DNA from: Callorhinus ursinus
Lineage: Eukaryota > Chordata > Mammalia > Carnivora > Otariidae
Reading direction: 5' to 3'
DNA: 64,000 bases
Assembly: GCF_003265705.1 (NCBI RefSeq)
Contig: NW_020313285.1
Location: 13,649,280-13,713,279 of the forward strand
Position numbers and translations under genes: made by a program. Within the stretch, counting starts at the first letter, position 1, and each line of letters begins with the position of its first letter. This document shows, piece after piece, positions 12,030 through 40,202 of this stretch. Under the pieces are notes generated by a model. The model saw only the letters and a program-made list of their open reading frames with translations. It did not search any database and was not told the origin of the DNA.

Positions 12030-12428
12030 TTTTGACATTACTGCTGCCACCCCCGAAGAGGACTGCCCGCCTGTCTCCGCACAAGGCCAACAGGTAACCC
12101 GTCCGGGCAGATTCAATCGGGCAGCCTTGGGTCCCCAAGCACTGCGTAAACTCCCCGCGAACAGCGCTCGTTCGAAGGGGGGGCGGAGCGCGGGCGAAGG
12201 GCCGGGGGCACACACCTCTCCCGCGCACTAGGCGCGCCTCGGGGCCGCCCAGCCAAGTCCAGGTTGGAGGGGGCGGTCCCGGAGGCGGGCGCAGGCGCTG
12301 GCTCGCGCGCACCCCGGCCCCACCGCCCAGCCCTCCGCCGCGGTCCGCCCTCTGCGGGGCGGGGGAGGGCGCGCGAGCGGCGGCCGCCAGGGCCCGCCCC
12401 TTCGCCTTCCCGAACCGGCGGGCGGCGC

Positions 12429-12463
12429 GGGGAGGCGGGGCCGCGGGGGCGGGGCCGCGGGGG
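12429..12463 (+). promoter_or_regulatory. G-run array in the ISOC1 core promoter (GC boxes, G-quadruplex motif)
   Basis: Five runs of four or five G occur at 12429-12432, 12437-12440, 12445-12449, 12451-12454 and 12459-12463, separated by loops of 1 to 4 bases. This satisfies the standard G-quadruplex pattern and overlaps two GC boxes. It ends 54 bases before the ATG. Confidence 0.75.
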
Positions 12464-12516
12464 CCGGCCCTGTCTGCGCCTCGCTGGCCTCGGAGCTGGC
12501 AGACGCTCGGGGGAAC

Positions 12517-28265
<15,749 letters not shown>

Positions 28266-29245
28266 GGACATTTGAAGGACTGGTATGGTACTCACCATCA
28301 GGTGACAGGACTGTAAGCCCAGACAAGCTCTTGTCTCTACTAGAATTAAAATGTTAAACTCAAAACTTAGCTCCTTTTTTGCGCCTCTTAGTCAAACATA
28401 ACCAGTTAGACCATTTGGGTACCAGCATTTAGTTACAGATGTCAAAGGCTTCAGGTGCTGCCTATCTTCTTTTTTTTTTGTTAATGTGCTTTTATTTATT
28501 AAAAAAAATTATAATGGAGGTGTTTGTTTTGTGTATACTGTACCCACTGGTCATTTTTTAAAGTGAATACTCTCGTGATGTTTCCTTATAAATTGTGCAC
28601 TGTAAAAAAAAAAAATGTACCGGTAACGGTTTGACTTCGTAGTATTGTTAAGATGCCTGTTGTAGTATGGACTCAGTGCTTTTACTTTACGAGTAGATTG
28701 AAATAGGATTATTAGGTGAGAATTTCAAACAGGCCTATGGATCATGCTACCTTTTGCTTCACAGTGCAGTCAACTACTTGAGTGAGTTGCATTGATCTAA
28801 CCAAACAAATGTATATTGAATAATTATGTCTTTATCGATGTTGCTAATTTTCTTATTCTAGTTGCAATCACTCATTCTCTGTTAATGTTCTCTCTCTTTT
28901 TTTAGCAGAATCTTTTACTTAGAAATACTCATTGGGCCATTCTTTGTTTTAATTTTGCAAACAGAATGGTTTGCAATGTTATAAAATTAGTGGAGAGCTG
29001 TTATAAGTTTTTGACTTTGGCCGAATGTGTTTGCAACAGTGTTTGAATACATCTTCTAGTATGCACCAGATTTAGCAAGGAGTTACAGGTTGGATAAAAT
29101 GGAGTTTTCAAAGTCCATATTCTTATTTGGTGTTTTCTCTACCTATCCTCCAAATATTATAGTTAATGCAAAGGCTTGAGTCATGATTTGGTCGTGTTAA
29201 TTTTGTAGTCATTGCTACCCTTCAATAAATTTATTTTCTTTAAAA
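28266..29245 (+). other. ISOC1: ISOC1 3' UTR
   Basis: This AT-rich stretch between the TAA and the AATAAA at 29224 is assigned as 3' UTR because no other polyadenylation signal with a clear end comes first. It includes an A-run (about 28603-28615) and T-rich tracts. ATTAAA-like hexamers near 28340 and 28495 could allow shorter forms. The cleavage position (about 15-25 bases after 29229) is inferred. Confidence 0.75.
29224..29229 (+). terminator. ISOC1 polyadenylation signal AATAAA
   Basis: A canonical AATAAA lies 959 bases after the stop codon, in the sense orientation, followed by U-rich sequence within 60 bases. It is the best candidate for the main 3' end of the ISOC1 mRNA. Confidence 0.75.
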
Positions 29246-29524
29246 ACTTATAAGACGGTTCTAAAACTTTTTTTTATATTATGTGAAATATGGAACATTG
29301 CTGTCTTTTATATTAAAGTAATTAAAGAAAATGTATTCTGTGAAGGAAATTATTTTGTCCGCCACAACATGGCTCTGTAAGTACTATGCCAGGAATTCTA
29401 ATACTTACTTCAAGGTGTAAAACTTTTGACATGTAAAATCTCTCAGCCAAAGGGAATTGTCAAAGGAAACTCCTTTGCAGGTGGGGCAAATGGATTTTAC
29501 TGAAGGGCCTTGTCATTATTATTA
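29246..29524. other. Immediate 3' flank of ISOC1
   Basis: AT-rich sequence after the presumed cleavage site, with no recognisable element. Confidence 0.5.
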
Positions 29525-29691
29525 TTTTTTTTAAAGGTTTTATTTATTTGACAGAGCGAAAGATAGCCAGAGAGGGAACACAAGCAGGGGGAGTGGGAGA
29601 GGGAGAAGCAGGCTTCCCGCGGAGCAGGGAGCCGGATGCCATGACCTGAGCTGAAGGCAGAGGCTTAACGACTGAGCCACCCAGGCGCCCC
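29525..29691 (-). mobile_element. Can-SINE lacking the B-box segment
   Basis: Reverse SINE ending GAGCCACCCAGGCGCCCC. Compared with neighbouring copies it lacks about 26 bases between GGAGCCGGATG and CCATGACCTGAG. The missing part includes the internal promoter B-box region. Confidence 0.88.
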
Positions 29692-29867
29692 TCATTACTT
29701 AAGAGCAGTAGAAATGTTTATTTCTTTGGTTGGCGGTAACCGACAGCAGCCAGTGATCTTGTGTGTGCAGTTGAGTATTTTCTTCCCCAGCAAACTTGGC
29801 GTCAAAAAAAAAAGAATCAGAGATTTCTCAACGTTTTAAAATAGTTTTTAAGAACTTCAACCTAGTG

Positions 29868-30000
29868 CTCCTCAAACTTTAATATGAATGCAGTTCATCT
29901 GGGGATCTTGTTAAAATGCTGGCTCTGGTTCAGTAGGTGTGCCGAAGGGCCTGACATTTTGTGTTTCCAAATAAAAAGGCCACTCTGCACTGGGACTGCT
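29868..30000 (+). mobile_element. MER5-like hAT fragment
   Basis: Order CTCCTCAAACTTTAATATGAATG, TCATCTGGGGATCTTGTTAAAA and GGTTCAGTAGGTGTGC resembles MER5/hAT-Charlie nonautonomous elements. The right terminus is not found. Confidence 0.55.
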
Positions 30001-30124
30001 CAGAAGGGACCACATTTTGGAATAGCAAGGATTTAAGTAACAACATCTGTTTCCCTCCCCTGCATCTATGCCCTTCATACCACCACAGTGAAGCCTTGTC
30101 AGAGCTGAAACTCATTCCCTGACC

Positions 30125-30235
30125 CCCAAGTTAGCTTCCTATGACTACCATAAGAAATTACCACAAACTTAGTGGCTCGACATAATACAAACTTAGTATC
30201 TTACAGTTTTGTAGGTTAGAAACCTGAAATGGGTA
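30125..30235 (-). mobile_element. MaLR-type LTR fragment
   Basis: Plus strand TTAGCTTCCTATGACTACC, AATTACCACAAACTTAGTGG and TCTTACAGTTTTGTAGGTTA is the reversed 3' end of an MLT1-like LTR. Confidence 0.55.
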
Positions 30236-31849
30236 TCACCGGGCTAAAACTCATCTTTCCCACTAGATTGTCAGCTCTTTGAAAGCAGGACCTGTGCAGT
30301 TTCTACACTCATTCTGGAAACATTTTGAGAACCTGCTAAGTTCTAAACATTGTGCTGTGTGCTGAGGATAAAAAGATGCTCCTAGGAAACTTCTGGTCTG
30401 GTACAAAGTCAGATATATCATAACCTCTCAGCAAATGTAAATTGAAATAGGTTATGTCAAAAGTTCAGGAATGTCAATATACCAAAGTTCAGAAGAATAT
30501 GATTGGGAATTCTGGCTTCTCCCTTCTTTTGCACAGATCATGCAAAGCAAGGTGACATGGCCTTGTTACTATGAGAAGACTGAATTGATTTTAATCCATT
30601 AGGCTTTGAGTTGGGAAGTGCCTACAATTTTGTAGGATTACAGTATTCTTTTAACTGTTGGAAATAAAGAAGTTAAGCAAGAAGCAGAAGAGTAGTTCCG
30701 TGTTGAGGGGTTAGGAACAGGATTAAGATGCTTCATTTATTGAAATGTAAAAACGTGTAGAACTTTAAAATTAAAAGAAATAAAAGTGATAACTTACTCC
30801 AAGCAGGAAACCAAATACCCTGTTAATATCCATTTAAATACCACATTTCTCTAATCGGAATATTTTCCCTTTTGACAAGTTGATGTTTGGATAAATATGA
30901 CTCGAGCTGGCTGGAACTTGAAAGATCATGATCTCAAAGGTGCGATTCAGCTCTAAAATTCTAACATTTTTTTTTCTTTTTTCTGTCATGGTTTTATGTT
31001 ACAAATGTGGCCAGCAAGACCCTGAGATAAATGCCTTTTCTAAACATGCACGTATGGTTAAAGTTGTAGCAGAACGAGGGCCAGGTTTCTTGACGCGTTG
31101 TCTTGTACTTCCTGACACTGGTGGTTCATGCTGTGAAGATGATCCGAAGGAAAGGAGAAAACAATGAAAAGCATGGTAGAGTCTGTAGAACAGCACAGCC
31201 GTTGTCGTCAGCAAAACCGACGGGTACTCCCTGTGCTCCTGGCTCCCCCTGGGCCCGCAGTCTACAATCTAGTCTTCTTTCTCTCGGGATGGCTTTCTAA
31301 CTAATTCGGGAGGATGGCTGGTAATATGGAAATTATTTACATTGTCAACTCCAAATCAGTATTTTCACATCATTAATGCTTCCTTAATCCTCCACGGAGC
31401 CTAATTGTCAACGACTAACCTTTGATTAAAAAGAATTTAAAAATCATTAGGATACCATAATGAGAATTATCGGTTACTTAGATGAGACGGAAATGGATTT
31501 TGAAAAGAATTGCAATTGGCTTTAAGAATGCTTATTTCCACGTTGCTTTTCTTTATCAGGTCTGAACAGATATCGAGAAAGTTTGTATTTTTAGAAGAGA
31601 TTAAAATCCAAAATGGTAGTTCAGTAAAAATAACCTAGTAATTCCTATTGAATAGACTATAATCCCGATTTGCCGGCCATAGGAAACACAATTCTGAAAT
31701 GGCTCCTAAAGTTCTCACTGTGGTGTGGGAACGTGCGCAGTCCCTGGCTCCCAGGTAGGCAATTAAACCCCCGGTGTCAATAAAGCAGGAAAGGGGTTTT
31801 TGCTCAGGTGATTCAAGTTTCAAATCAGTGCACTTTAACATAGACTGGC
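30236..31849. other. Intergenic, little recognised
   Basis: A piece near 30265-30400 (AGATTGTCAGCTCTTTGAAAGC) looks like L2 3' UTR. The rest, including minor open frames near 30928-31300, shows no domain or named repeat. Confidence 0.45.
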
Positions 31850-32272
31850 TTGGTGGCTTGTATGTAATGAGGGGAGATTTTAAAAGGGACTGGGCTTCTT
31901 CCTGAGCAAAGAGATCCCCCACTCCCTGGGGAGGGCGGGGGGGTCCTCTGCTGCTGACTTTGAAGATGGAGGGGATTGCAAGCCTCAGAATGCAGGCGGT
32001 TGGCAAAGAAACGAGGACCTCAGTTGTACAAGCACAAAGAGCTGAATTCAGCAAACAACATGAGTAGAGTTTGGAAGAATATTCTCCAGAAGCTGCAGAG
32101 AAGAACGCGGTCTGGCTGACATCTTGATTTCTGCCTTGAGAGATCCTGAGCAGGTAATGCGACCACAATGTACCCAGACTTCTACCTACAGAACTGGGAG
32201 GTAATACATTTCTTTTGTTTTAAGTCACTATACTTGTGAGAATTGGTTACACAGCAATGGAGAACTAATATA
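31850..32272 (+). mobile_element. MaLR-type LTR fragment
   Basis: Order GACTTTGAAGATGGAGGGG, AGCCTCAGAATGCAGGCGG, CTGACATCTTGATTTCTGCC, TTTGTTTTAAGTCACTATAC and TTACACAGCAATGGAGAACT corresponds to the 3' half of an MLT1-like LTR. Confidence 0.6.
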
Positions 32273-35200
32273 TTTTGCTTTTATTTATTTTTGTAATTTG
32301 TAATCATGTTTACATGAAGAGAAGGAGGAAGGAAATAAGTGGGATGCTGTCAAGAGAATAAATTAATGTCTGTGTTTTACATTCCAATGAGCTCTTATTA
32401 ATTTGTTTCCAGAAGAGTGGGCCAGGGAGGGAAAATGTATGTCCCCTGGTCTATTATGTTAATACTGCATTTTTCCTTGTCCTCTTGGCTTTTTGTATTT
32501 TTCAATGCAGCAATTGTTAGTTGCGCAGTATATTTTACTACAGAAGTCTAAAAGTCACTAGGCTTTAGATTTGTTCGTTGTTCTTGCAGCTGCTTCCTTG
32601 TTAAATTGTTCCTCCCACTTCAGGCACCAAATGCAAGAAATGAAAGGGGGTGTGTCTCAGGACGTACAGTTAATACACAAGTACTCCTTGTTGACGTATA
32701 TTGAATACATGCAGCTTTGAATTGGGCTTTTGGAAAATGCCTGTGTGCTTTCAGAATAGCCTGTTTGGCAGCCTCAGCTGAAAATGTGGAATGCTTTGTA
32801 AATTACAAGTTGGAAATGTGGAGTTTTTCTTTTCTTTTTTTTTTTAAAGAAATGAAGACCCTAGAAAGAATGCATGATACCTACAAAGAACACAAGTGAA
32901 AATTGTTGGCTGCCACCCAGATGTTAGTAGCTTCGTGGTTGTATTGTTCTTTCGCCAATAAGTAAGAGCTTTATTATTTTAGCGAATTTGGCAAAACTAA
33001 GCATCTTATGATATCAGTGTTGTATTTCAGCAATTTATTCCTGCAGATAGCATGGTTTCAATATACCACTGTGTGTGGATGCGTCTCTCATACCTTTCTG
33101 CTCAAATTAAAAAAAAAAAAAAAATGGTTGGGGTTGTTGGTGAATGGAGTTGGCAGAAAAGAGAAGAACGGGAGATTTTCTTACTGGCAAAGTCGCCCCT
33201 GCTCATGTAATTATGGAGATGGCACACTTGGCTTCAGTCTTACTAGCTTTGGTCCCTGGAGCAGATTTCTCATCTGCACAACGAAGAGATCGGTCTACAC
33301 TGCCTCAGGAGTAAGGTTCATTGCAGTTGTAAATCCTGTGCTTCAGATTTTGAAAGTGAATTAAGTCGAACATTTGTTTGAGGGCCCGTCATCTTAGGAA
33401 ATGTGCCAGGTACCAAAGTACTTTATATGAACTGAGTCCTCATAACCCTATTATGTAAATGAAGATCTGAGTGAATAAGTAACTTGCCCAAGGTCGTCGA
33501 GCTCCTTGGAAGTCGTGAGACTGAGATTCTGACCGCAGATTTGAGACTGGAATTTAGAGACTGTGCAGTAACCTTTCTGCTGTGCTCCCTCCTGCTATGC
33601 TGTGAGCCAGACACCTCCTCTAGGCACCAGGGAAACCTAAGAGCAAGCCACAATGCCGCTTAAAGCATGGGTTGCAAAGGGGAGTTCTTTAGGCCCAAGT
33701 TTGTGCTTTGTATAGATAACCTTCTCTGCACTCTTGAGATTTGCTATAAATAGCTTGATTTTTGTTTTGAAGACTTCACTTTTTACTTTAAATATTTAAT
33801 TTCTTTAGAGAGCTCCTTGAGAAACATAAAAATTTCACTAAATGTCAACTCTCGCTCTCTTTAAACTTCCTTGAAACGTTCATTAAATTGCTTAGATTTG
33901 CATTCCAAAATGCAGTTTTCTTAGCTGGAAATTGTTTTACCAACTCACCCACCCTATGTGTTCAAAGCTTTCAGAGGTAAATACCTTAGCTATGGTGAAT
34001 ACTCATTGCCTTTGACAAATTAATTTCTGCTTATTTCAGTAACAAAATATACCCACCTAAGACTGAGGCTATCTCTTGAACACTTGAATATTTTAGTTGG
34101 CTTGAAGGTCAGTGAAATAGAAAGTCTTTTGAGACCTGAATGATGAAGACCAAAAATAGCATAAGAACTTACTGGAATATGAGTAATGGGAACACCCATA
34201 TACTAGAGTCCTTGAATGTTTTTGTTTGCCATACTGTTTGCCAATCTCCATATTCTGAGTAATTCTAATCAAATCATTTGCTATAATAAACTGTAAACAT
34301 GAATTTTCAAGCTAAAGTCATTGCCAGGCTTCGGATTTGATGCTACTATACTTACAAGCTAAGGCATCCTCAGGGGTGATGAAGTGTGTGCTGGCTGGAA
34401 GGCTTGCACTCATTGGGTACACAACTGAGCTTCTATAGCAAGCTACGTAAGCAAGGCTGCCCTTCATCCAGAAGGTCCTCTCTCAAGGTGACCAGCTGCC
34501 GAAACAACATTGAGAAATGACCTGGGTAGAAGCATTAAGGGTCTAGAAGACATGGCACATCACCCAGATGGAGCCCAAGAAGGACTGTACCTGCCCACAG
34601 TGGATTGGGCGTGCTGCAGTGTGAAGGGCGGAGTCTGTAGGGTTCTGGTTCTTGGGCTAGCTCGCTCTCTGTAGTGGCCCTCAAGACTTTCTGAGCGATC
34701 TCTGGGTTCTCTCACGAAGGAAGTGGAGTGGGGTGAGATGCCAAAAAGGGTCTACCCCTTCATCTGCTTCCTGGGTGTTAGAATTTTCTGGAAACCTTCA
34801 TTTAAAATAACACGGTTTGCCTAAGGCTAAAAAATGAGCCTTAGAGAGTTTTCACATAACCAAGCAGTGCAAACATAGTACGGCTGATTGCCCTCATGTG
34901 TTAAATGGGTTCTTAGAAGAGAAAATGAATCACTGTAATTGTTCAATCAAGGATGCCCTTCATAATTTCAAGAGAAATATATCTTAGAAAATGCAAACAC
35001 AATTACAAATACATGACTAAGAAATACTATCCCATTTTCTTTGGGTAATAAATGCAGTGATGGGGCAAAGCATAATGGTGTTAGGAGCATTTAAAAAATG
35101 ATCATCTTTATGGAATGGCTGAACTAGCTTGGAGAAATTTTAGAGTGACTGCGTTGTAGAAAATTGTTTTTCAAGACCAAATGGATGAGTTCATTGCTTG

Positions 35201-36114
35201 CTTTTTTGAAACACAATTGATAGGTGTTTACTTTAAATAAATTGACAGGAATAAATTCTGTGACTGCAGCACTTTTGCTGAATAGTACTGTACAGTTTGG
35301 TGAGTTGAAACATCTGGAGGTAGGTTTAGCGTCTCCTCTTTACCTCTTGTACTTACTGAAAGATCTAACAAAGATAAAAATGAAAGGTATGTGGGAAAGC
35401 ATTCAATGATTTCAAGCCATACTAACTCGCAAAAAAATGAAGCACTGTTCTGGAAAAATGAACAACCTATCATTATTGATAGTGGGTGTATAATCCAAAT
35501 TTTAACAGTTTTAGCTAATTGGGATGTGGAAAACGTGAAGTCCAGGTGCACAGGGGTTTGTTTCCAATAACATTCTCCAACATCAGCTGTTCGGTCACTG
35601 GTAGACGGGCAGCAGAGATTCTGAAATATTTTAACATCTAAGAAAAATAATGCCAGCAGACTTCAGCTACCAAGGGTTCTCTGGAATGAGTATATGTAGG
35701 TTTATTTGTTCATTCTTTGAGTACTGCTTTATTGATTACCTGCCTTGCGAAAGCCTCCCCGCTGGGGTTAGTTGAGAGAAGAGAGAGTGATTCTTTCCGA
35801 AGGGACTCCGTCTAGTGATAGATAAACAAAGGCCACATGGCATGGTCTGTACAAAGATGACATACTGGACACCACTAGGGAATGCCAGATGACTGTGCTC
35901 TCCAGATGGATTAGAGCTTTGTAAGTCCAAAACCTATTTTCATTTTAATTTTGTTAGTGCTTAGTGGGTGATTAGTTTGGTTTGATTTGGTCAAATATTT
36001 TCTGGCCTTTACTTGAAAAGAATAGGAAATTCTGCACCAAGCTCACAGCATGCACAGGGCCTACCCAGCTTCTGTGCACAGATGAAGGGCAGAGATTCAA
36101 AATGGGCAGCTTGA
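32273..36114. other. Intergenic, mostly unique-looking
   Basis: Contains an A-run at about 33108-33124 and an MIR fragment (listed separately). No gene, exon or young mobile element is seen. Open frames here are short and without domains. Confidence 0.5.
33405..33600 (-). repeat. MIR fragment
   Basis: Reverse MIR order: CTTTATATGAACTGAGTCCTC, AATAAGTAACTTGCCCAAGG and GACTGAGATTCTGACC. Confidence 0.7.
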
Positions 36115-36265
36115 CATCGATTGAACACTTATTTAGGAGTCCAGCACTTTAATAGGTGCTTTATGTCTGTCTATACTTCTCAAAACCTTGACAGGATTAT
36201 TATTATCCTTACACATAGAGGGTAAGAACCTGGAGAGCCCAGGGATGGAATGTGTGACCTCTTTC
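36115..36265 (-). repeat. MIR fragment
   Basis: Order ATTGAACACTTATTTAGGAG, ATAGGTGCTTTATGTCTG, TTATTATTATCCTTACACAT and AGAACCTGGAGAG matches reversed MIR. Confidence 0.7.
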
Positions 36266-36798
36266 ATGGGCTTTATCCCCAACTGTGTGGTCTTGAATAT
36301 TCCTAATTACCAAGTATGGGGAAGGACAGCTCATCAGTGCATATACAGTGTCTAAAAACTGAAGAAGCTAATTTTTCATTTTGTATCAGTCACTCTTACT
36401 TAAAGTGAGCTTGTTTGTTGAGCCAAGCGACCTGGAGTCAGTGTGCAGTAGGCTTTGCTGAACCCAAAGTTCTCAAACTCGACTGCCCACAGGGCAAGGC
36501 AGGGAATACAAATGGAGGGAATGGGGCAGGTAGGCTGGCACGTGGGAAAGCGCATGGACGATCTAAAGGGGCCGACTCTACGTGGTCCCACCTGCTCACT
36601 ACCATGGGGGAATGCAGGTCCAGTGGTGGCAGAGCTTCCAAATCCTGTAGACAAGAAAAGCATGACTTGTCAGATGTTGGTCCATTGGCCATGAGACCTG
36701 TATGTGCAACCCATCACTTAAACATGATGCTACTCTAATTCCTCTTCATTCATGGTTTACCAGTTAGTCCTTGCTGTTTCACTCCATATAAGCTAAGG

Positions 36799-37107
36799 CA
36801 GTGGCCTCAGATTTTGTTGCCTATTAGAATCACCTGGCGAGTTCTTAAAACCCCCAATACCCAGAGCATGCCCCATGTGAAGGAAATCAGCATCTCCATG
36901 GAAGGACCCAGATACTTTTGGAGTGTTAACTCCCCAGGTTATTTGCAATGTGCAGCCAAGTTTAAGAACGCATGCTTGAAGACTTGGCTATTCGGTGCGC
37001 CCCTCAGATCATCACCATCTTGCCGGTGGCAAATACGGAATCGCAAGCCCTACCTTGTGCTTCCTAGGTAATTCTTCGGTGGATCAAAGTTTGAGAATCA
37101 TTGCCTA
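36799..37107 (+). mobile_element. MER5-type hAT element(s)
   Basis: Starts GGCAGTGGCCTCAGATTTTG with TTAGAATCACCTGGCGAG; an internal end at about 36940-36970 reads GGTTATTTGCAATGTGCAGCC. A second terminus CAAAGTTTGAGAATCATTGCC lies at 37086-37106, so two copies or one with an insert are present. Confidence 0.6.
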
Positions 37108-37146
37108 ATAATTATCAAGGGACAAGTTGGACATCATTTTTAATCC

Positions 37147-37332
37147 TTAGCACAGTGGTTCTTAACCGTGGCCCCACATTATCATCACCACAGAGTAAAA
37201 ATGAACCTGTATGCATAGCCTGTCGTGGAAGATTCTAATTTAATTGTTCAGTGGTAAGTCCCGGGCATCAGTATTTTAAAAACTTTCCAAAGCGAGGTTG
37301 ATGTGCTGCCAGGGTTGAAGATCACTGCCTTA
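37147..37332 (+). mobile_element. MER5A-type hAT element
   Basis: Begins CACAGTGGTTCTTAACCGTGG and ends GCCAGGGTTGAAGATCACTG, giving the expected terminal inverted repeat pair. Internal GGGCATCAGTATTTTAAAAA fits MER5A. Length about 185 bases. Confidence 0.75.
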
Positions 37333-40188
37333 GTTCAGTTTTGTTCATGGTGTTGTCCTCTGATACCTCAGAAAGACACTAGGAGAATTTTGTGTGTTAC
37401 CAAAACTGTTAGCTCTTACATCTAGGTGTGAATGTTTTGTAATTACTTACACTAATTAACTCTTCACTTGCCACTCTTGAAGGTGGATTGAAGAGTTAGT
37501 CTTTTAGTTAAGGTGTTTTCTTCTGAAGACTTAATATTCTTTGTATGTCCTTTAATAAATGATCCTTGGTTACGTATTTCATCCTGTTCTGCCTTAGTTT
37601 GTAAACAGGCAGGTCTTCACTCTGTGGTTTTTCATCTGTGTACATAGGAAAAGTGTTCAAAAAAATAAGAAAGCATGCACATTTACTGTGCTTTCACAGA
37701 GAATCCAAAGAGTTGATTCTGATGGGGTAGAGAGAAGACTCAGTCTAAAACCTGCAGTCACGTAAAGGCCCATAATATGGTGCAGAATGAGTCAGCCAGG
37801 TGTCTTACCTGAGGGGACTTGGAGATCACCTGGAATAAAACAAATTATATCACTGTTCAGCTGTAAAAAAGAAGATATGGTTTTGTGTTATCAAACTCCA
37901 AAAAATGTTTATAAAGCAGTTGACACAGTATCAAGTCTCTATTATCTCTCAGAGCCTAATCCAACCGGGCAGAATGTCTTCTCTTGACAGAAGATACTTT
38001 CAACGGTGTGCATCAAGGAACTTGGCTACCCTTTAACTTAGACCCAAATGAAAGCAGTTTTTTTAAATGAACTAGTTGTATGCCTTCTAATCACATAAAC
38101 GAATAATTACCTCTGTTTATGCAGATGGCATGGCTCCCCGTAATGAAGCAAGAGATATCCCTGAGAAGCCAAATGATCCTTATTAAATGTGAAAATGAAG
38201 TTGTTTCTCCCCCAAGACAAATTAATCAGTTCATCTGAGCAGTTCAGTTTGGCCTTGTGGGGCATGCTGGAAAGCTAATGCATGTGATGAGCCTGTGATC
38301 CAATGTACGGGAAGGTCACAGGGGCCAAAATATCACACCTGTTGATCTTGAGTAACAGGCTCATTTATCTTGGTCATGTACCACAGTGGTTTACAATCTT
38401 TGTATCCTAAAAGGAATAGAAATGAAAAGCTAACAGCTGTAAGACACTTTGGGGTAAACTGGTAACATTTGTCCGGGAGAGGCAACATACTCAAATGCTC
38501 TGGCTGTTCAGAGGGCTGGGAAGATCCTCAGTACAAGCAGACTTGAATCCTAGTCACGAATTACCTGCGCCAGCTCTATGGCGCCTCCTGGGGGCACACT
38601 GTGGAAATAAGGCTTTAACACTGCCTTCATCCAGAGTAGTTTGACTCTTAATGTTAAGTATTTTCATGTTCCAAAGACATCATCATTTATAGAAAAGTAA
38701 GAGTCCTTGGCTTTGCGGAGCTTACATTCTGGAAGTAGCTCAACTTTCATTTTATAAAAATGGGTCAGATCACCTAGAAACCACTTGAAGAAAAGGAAAA
38801 TCATGAATCTCCTCTTATTGTGGTATCTCCAACAGTACTTTCGTATTGTCTTTTAGTAACAGGTTCCTAGGTTTCCCCCCCGCCCCCGGTTGTCTGTTCT
38901 TGTTTGTGGAAAGGCATGTATCTTTTGTGATGATATTAATAAATCTCCATAGTGAGCTTTACATTGAGAGTGAATGCTTAATTAGAAATTGAAGAATTTT
39001 CCAGTAAATGCAACCTGAGAAATTCCCTCCATCTTTCATGGATGAGATTGAGGTGTAGACGTCCATTCTCAGTCATCAGTGTGTTCAGTGGGCTTCCCTG
39101 TCTTCCCACCCAGCACCATCCAGGCCTCTGAGAGTCCCCTGCGGCTTTGAGGGGCGAATGTTTACTTGGTTAGCAAAGCTTTTAAGGCCTTGTAGCTTCA
39201 GACAGAGAAAACCTGCATCAAGATATGAAAAATAGGGATTTATCATTTATTAATGTGAATTGATAAATTGGAAAATTATTTTTGAATAAGTATGCTTACT
39301 ATTTTTAGCTAATTAGAATCCTATACTGTTTGATGCAAATTCCTGAGAGGCTTTTAACCTACTCATTTGTGTTGTTTTTGAATGCCTCGATGCAATGAAC
39401 ATTTGTATTCAGTGTTTCCTCTGCACTGTGGGTACCTAAAAAGCCACGCAGGGGCGAGAAAATGAGAAAATGCAGGAAAACCCCATTGCCCTGCTGAGTG
39501 TCAGGCCAATCAGCTCGAATTGTTGGATTTGGTAGTGTTGTCCATTCTGACTGTTTATTCCTTTTATTACAAATAAGTAGTCAGAAACGTGACTAACACT
39601 GAACTGGACAGGGATCATTACTCCTTCTCTCAGCTCTGTTTTATCTCCAACTTTGATTTTTGTGTTTTCTACTTGTGAGATGAATTCTGATCAAAAGACA
39701 CTAACAAGGAATGATCTCACCTTAAGGCACTTAGATATTCTTAAGGGAAAGTCTACTTCCTCTAAGAATGCAGAAGTGAAACTTAACCGTTAATTGCTCT
39801 AAGTAATCAGTAATACCATATATAATAAAAGCTTAGTTTGTCACTCAAAACATTTAGTGAAACTAAATTCGTTCAGGTATTTGGAGTGTTAGAATTTTTC
39901 TTTTGTAATGGAACTAGAAACTACATCAGTAGAGGAAATGCTAGGAAACCTAATTTAATGAGATAAAAGACTTTTGGCAAAGCCATAATCCAACAATATA
40001 TTTTTCCACAGTGAATTTGTGTGTAGTTCTATGACCCCAGATTGTTAAATACAAACACAAAACCTTTCTATACAAAATTGAGGAGTATACTCTGAGATAA
40101 TTGTTTAAGTTTTATGACAAATAAGTTTGTATGTATTATTTCACTTAAATAGTAAAACAGAAGTGAATTTTGACCACTGGACCTACTT
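37333..40188. other. Intergenic, nothing assigned
   Basis: About 2.9 kb with no recognised repeat or gene. A C-rich tract occurs at 38873-38887. Confidence 0.5.
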
Positions 40189-40202
40189 TCTAGGTCATTT
40201 TA

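Noticed and set aside
31635..32168. 177-codon minus-strand frame
   Set aside because: It runs through an MLT1-like LTR in reverse orientation and shows no recognisable domain, so it is a chance frame.
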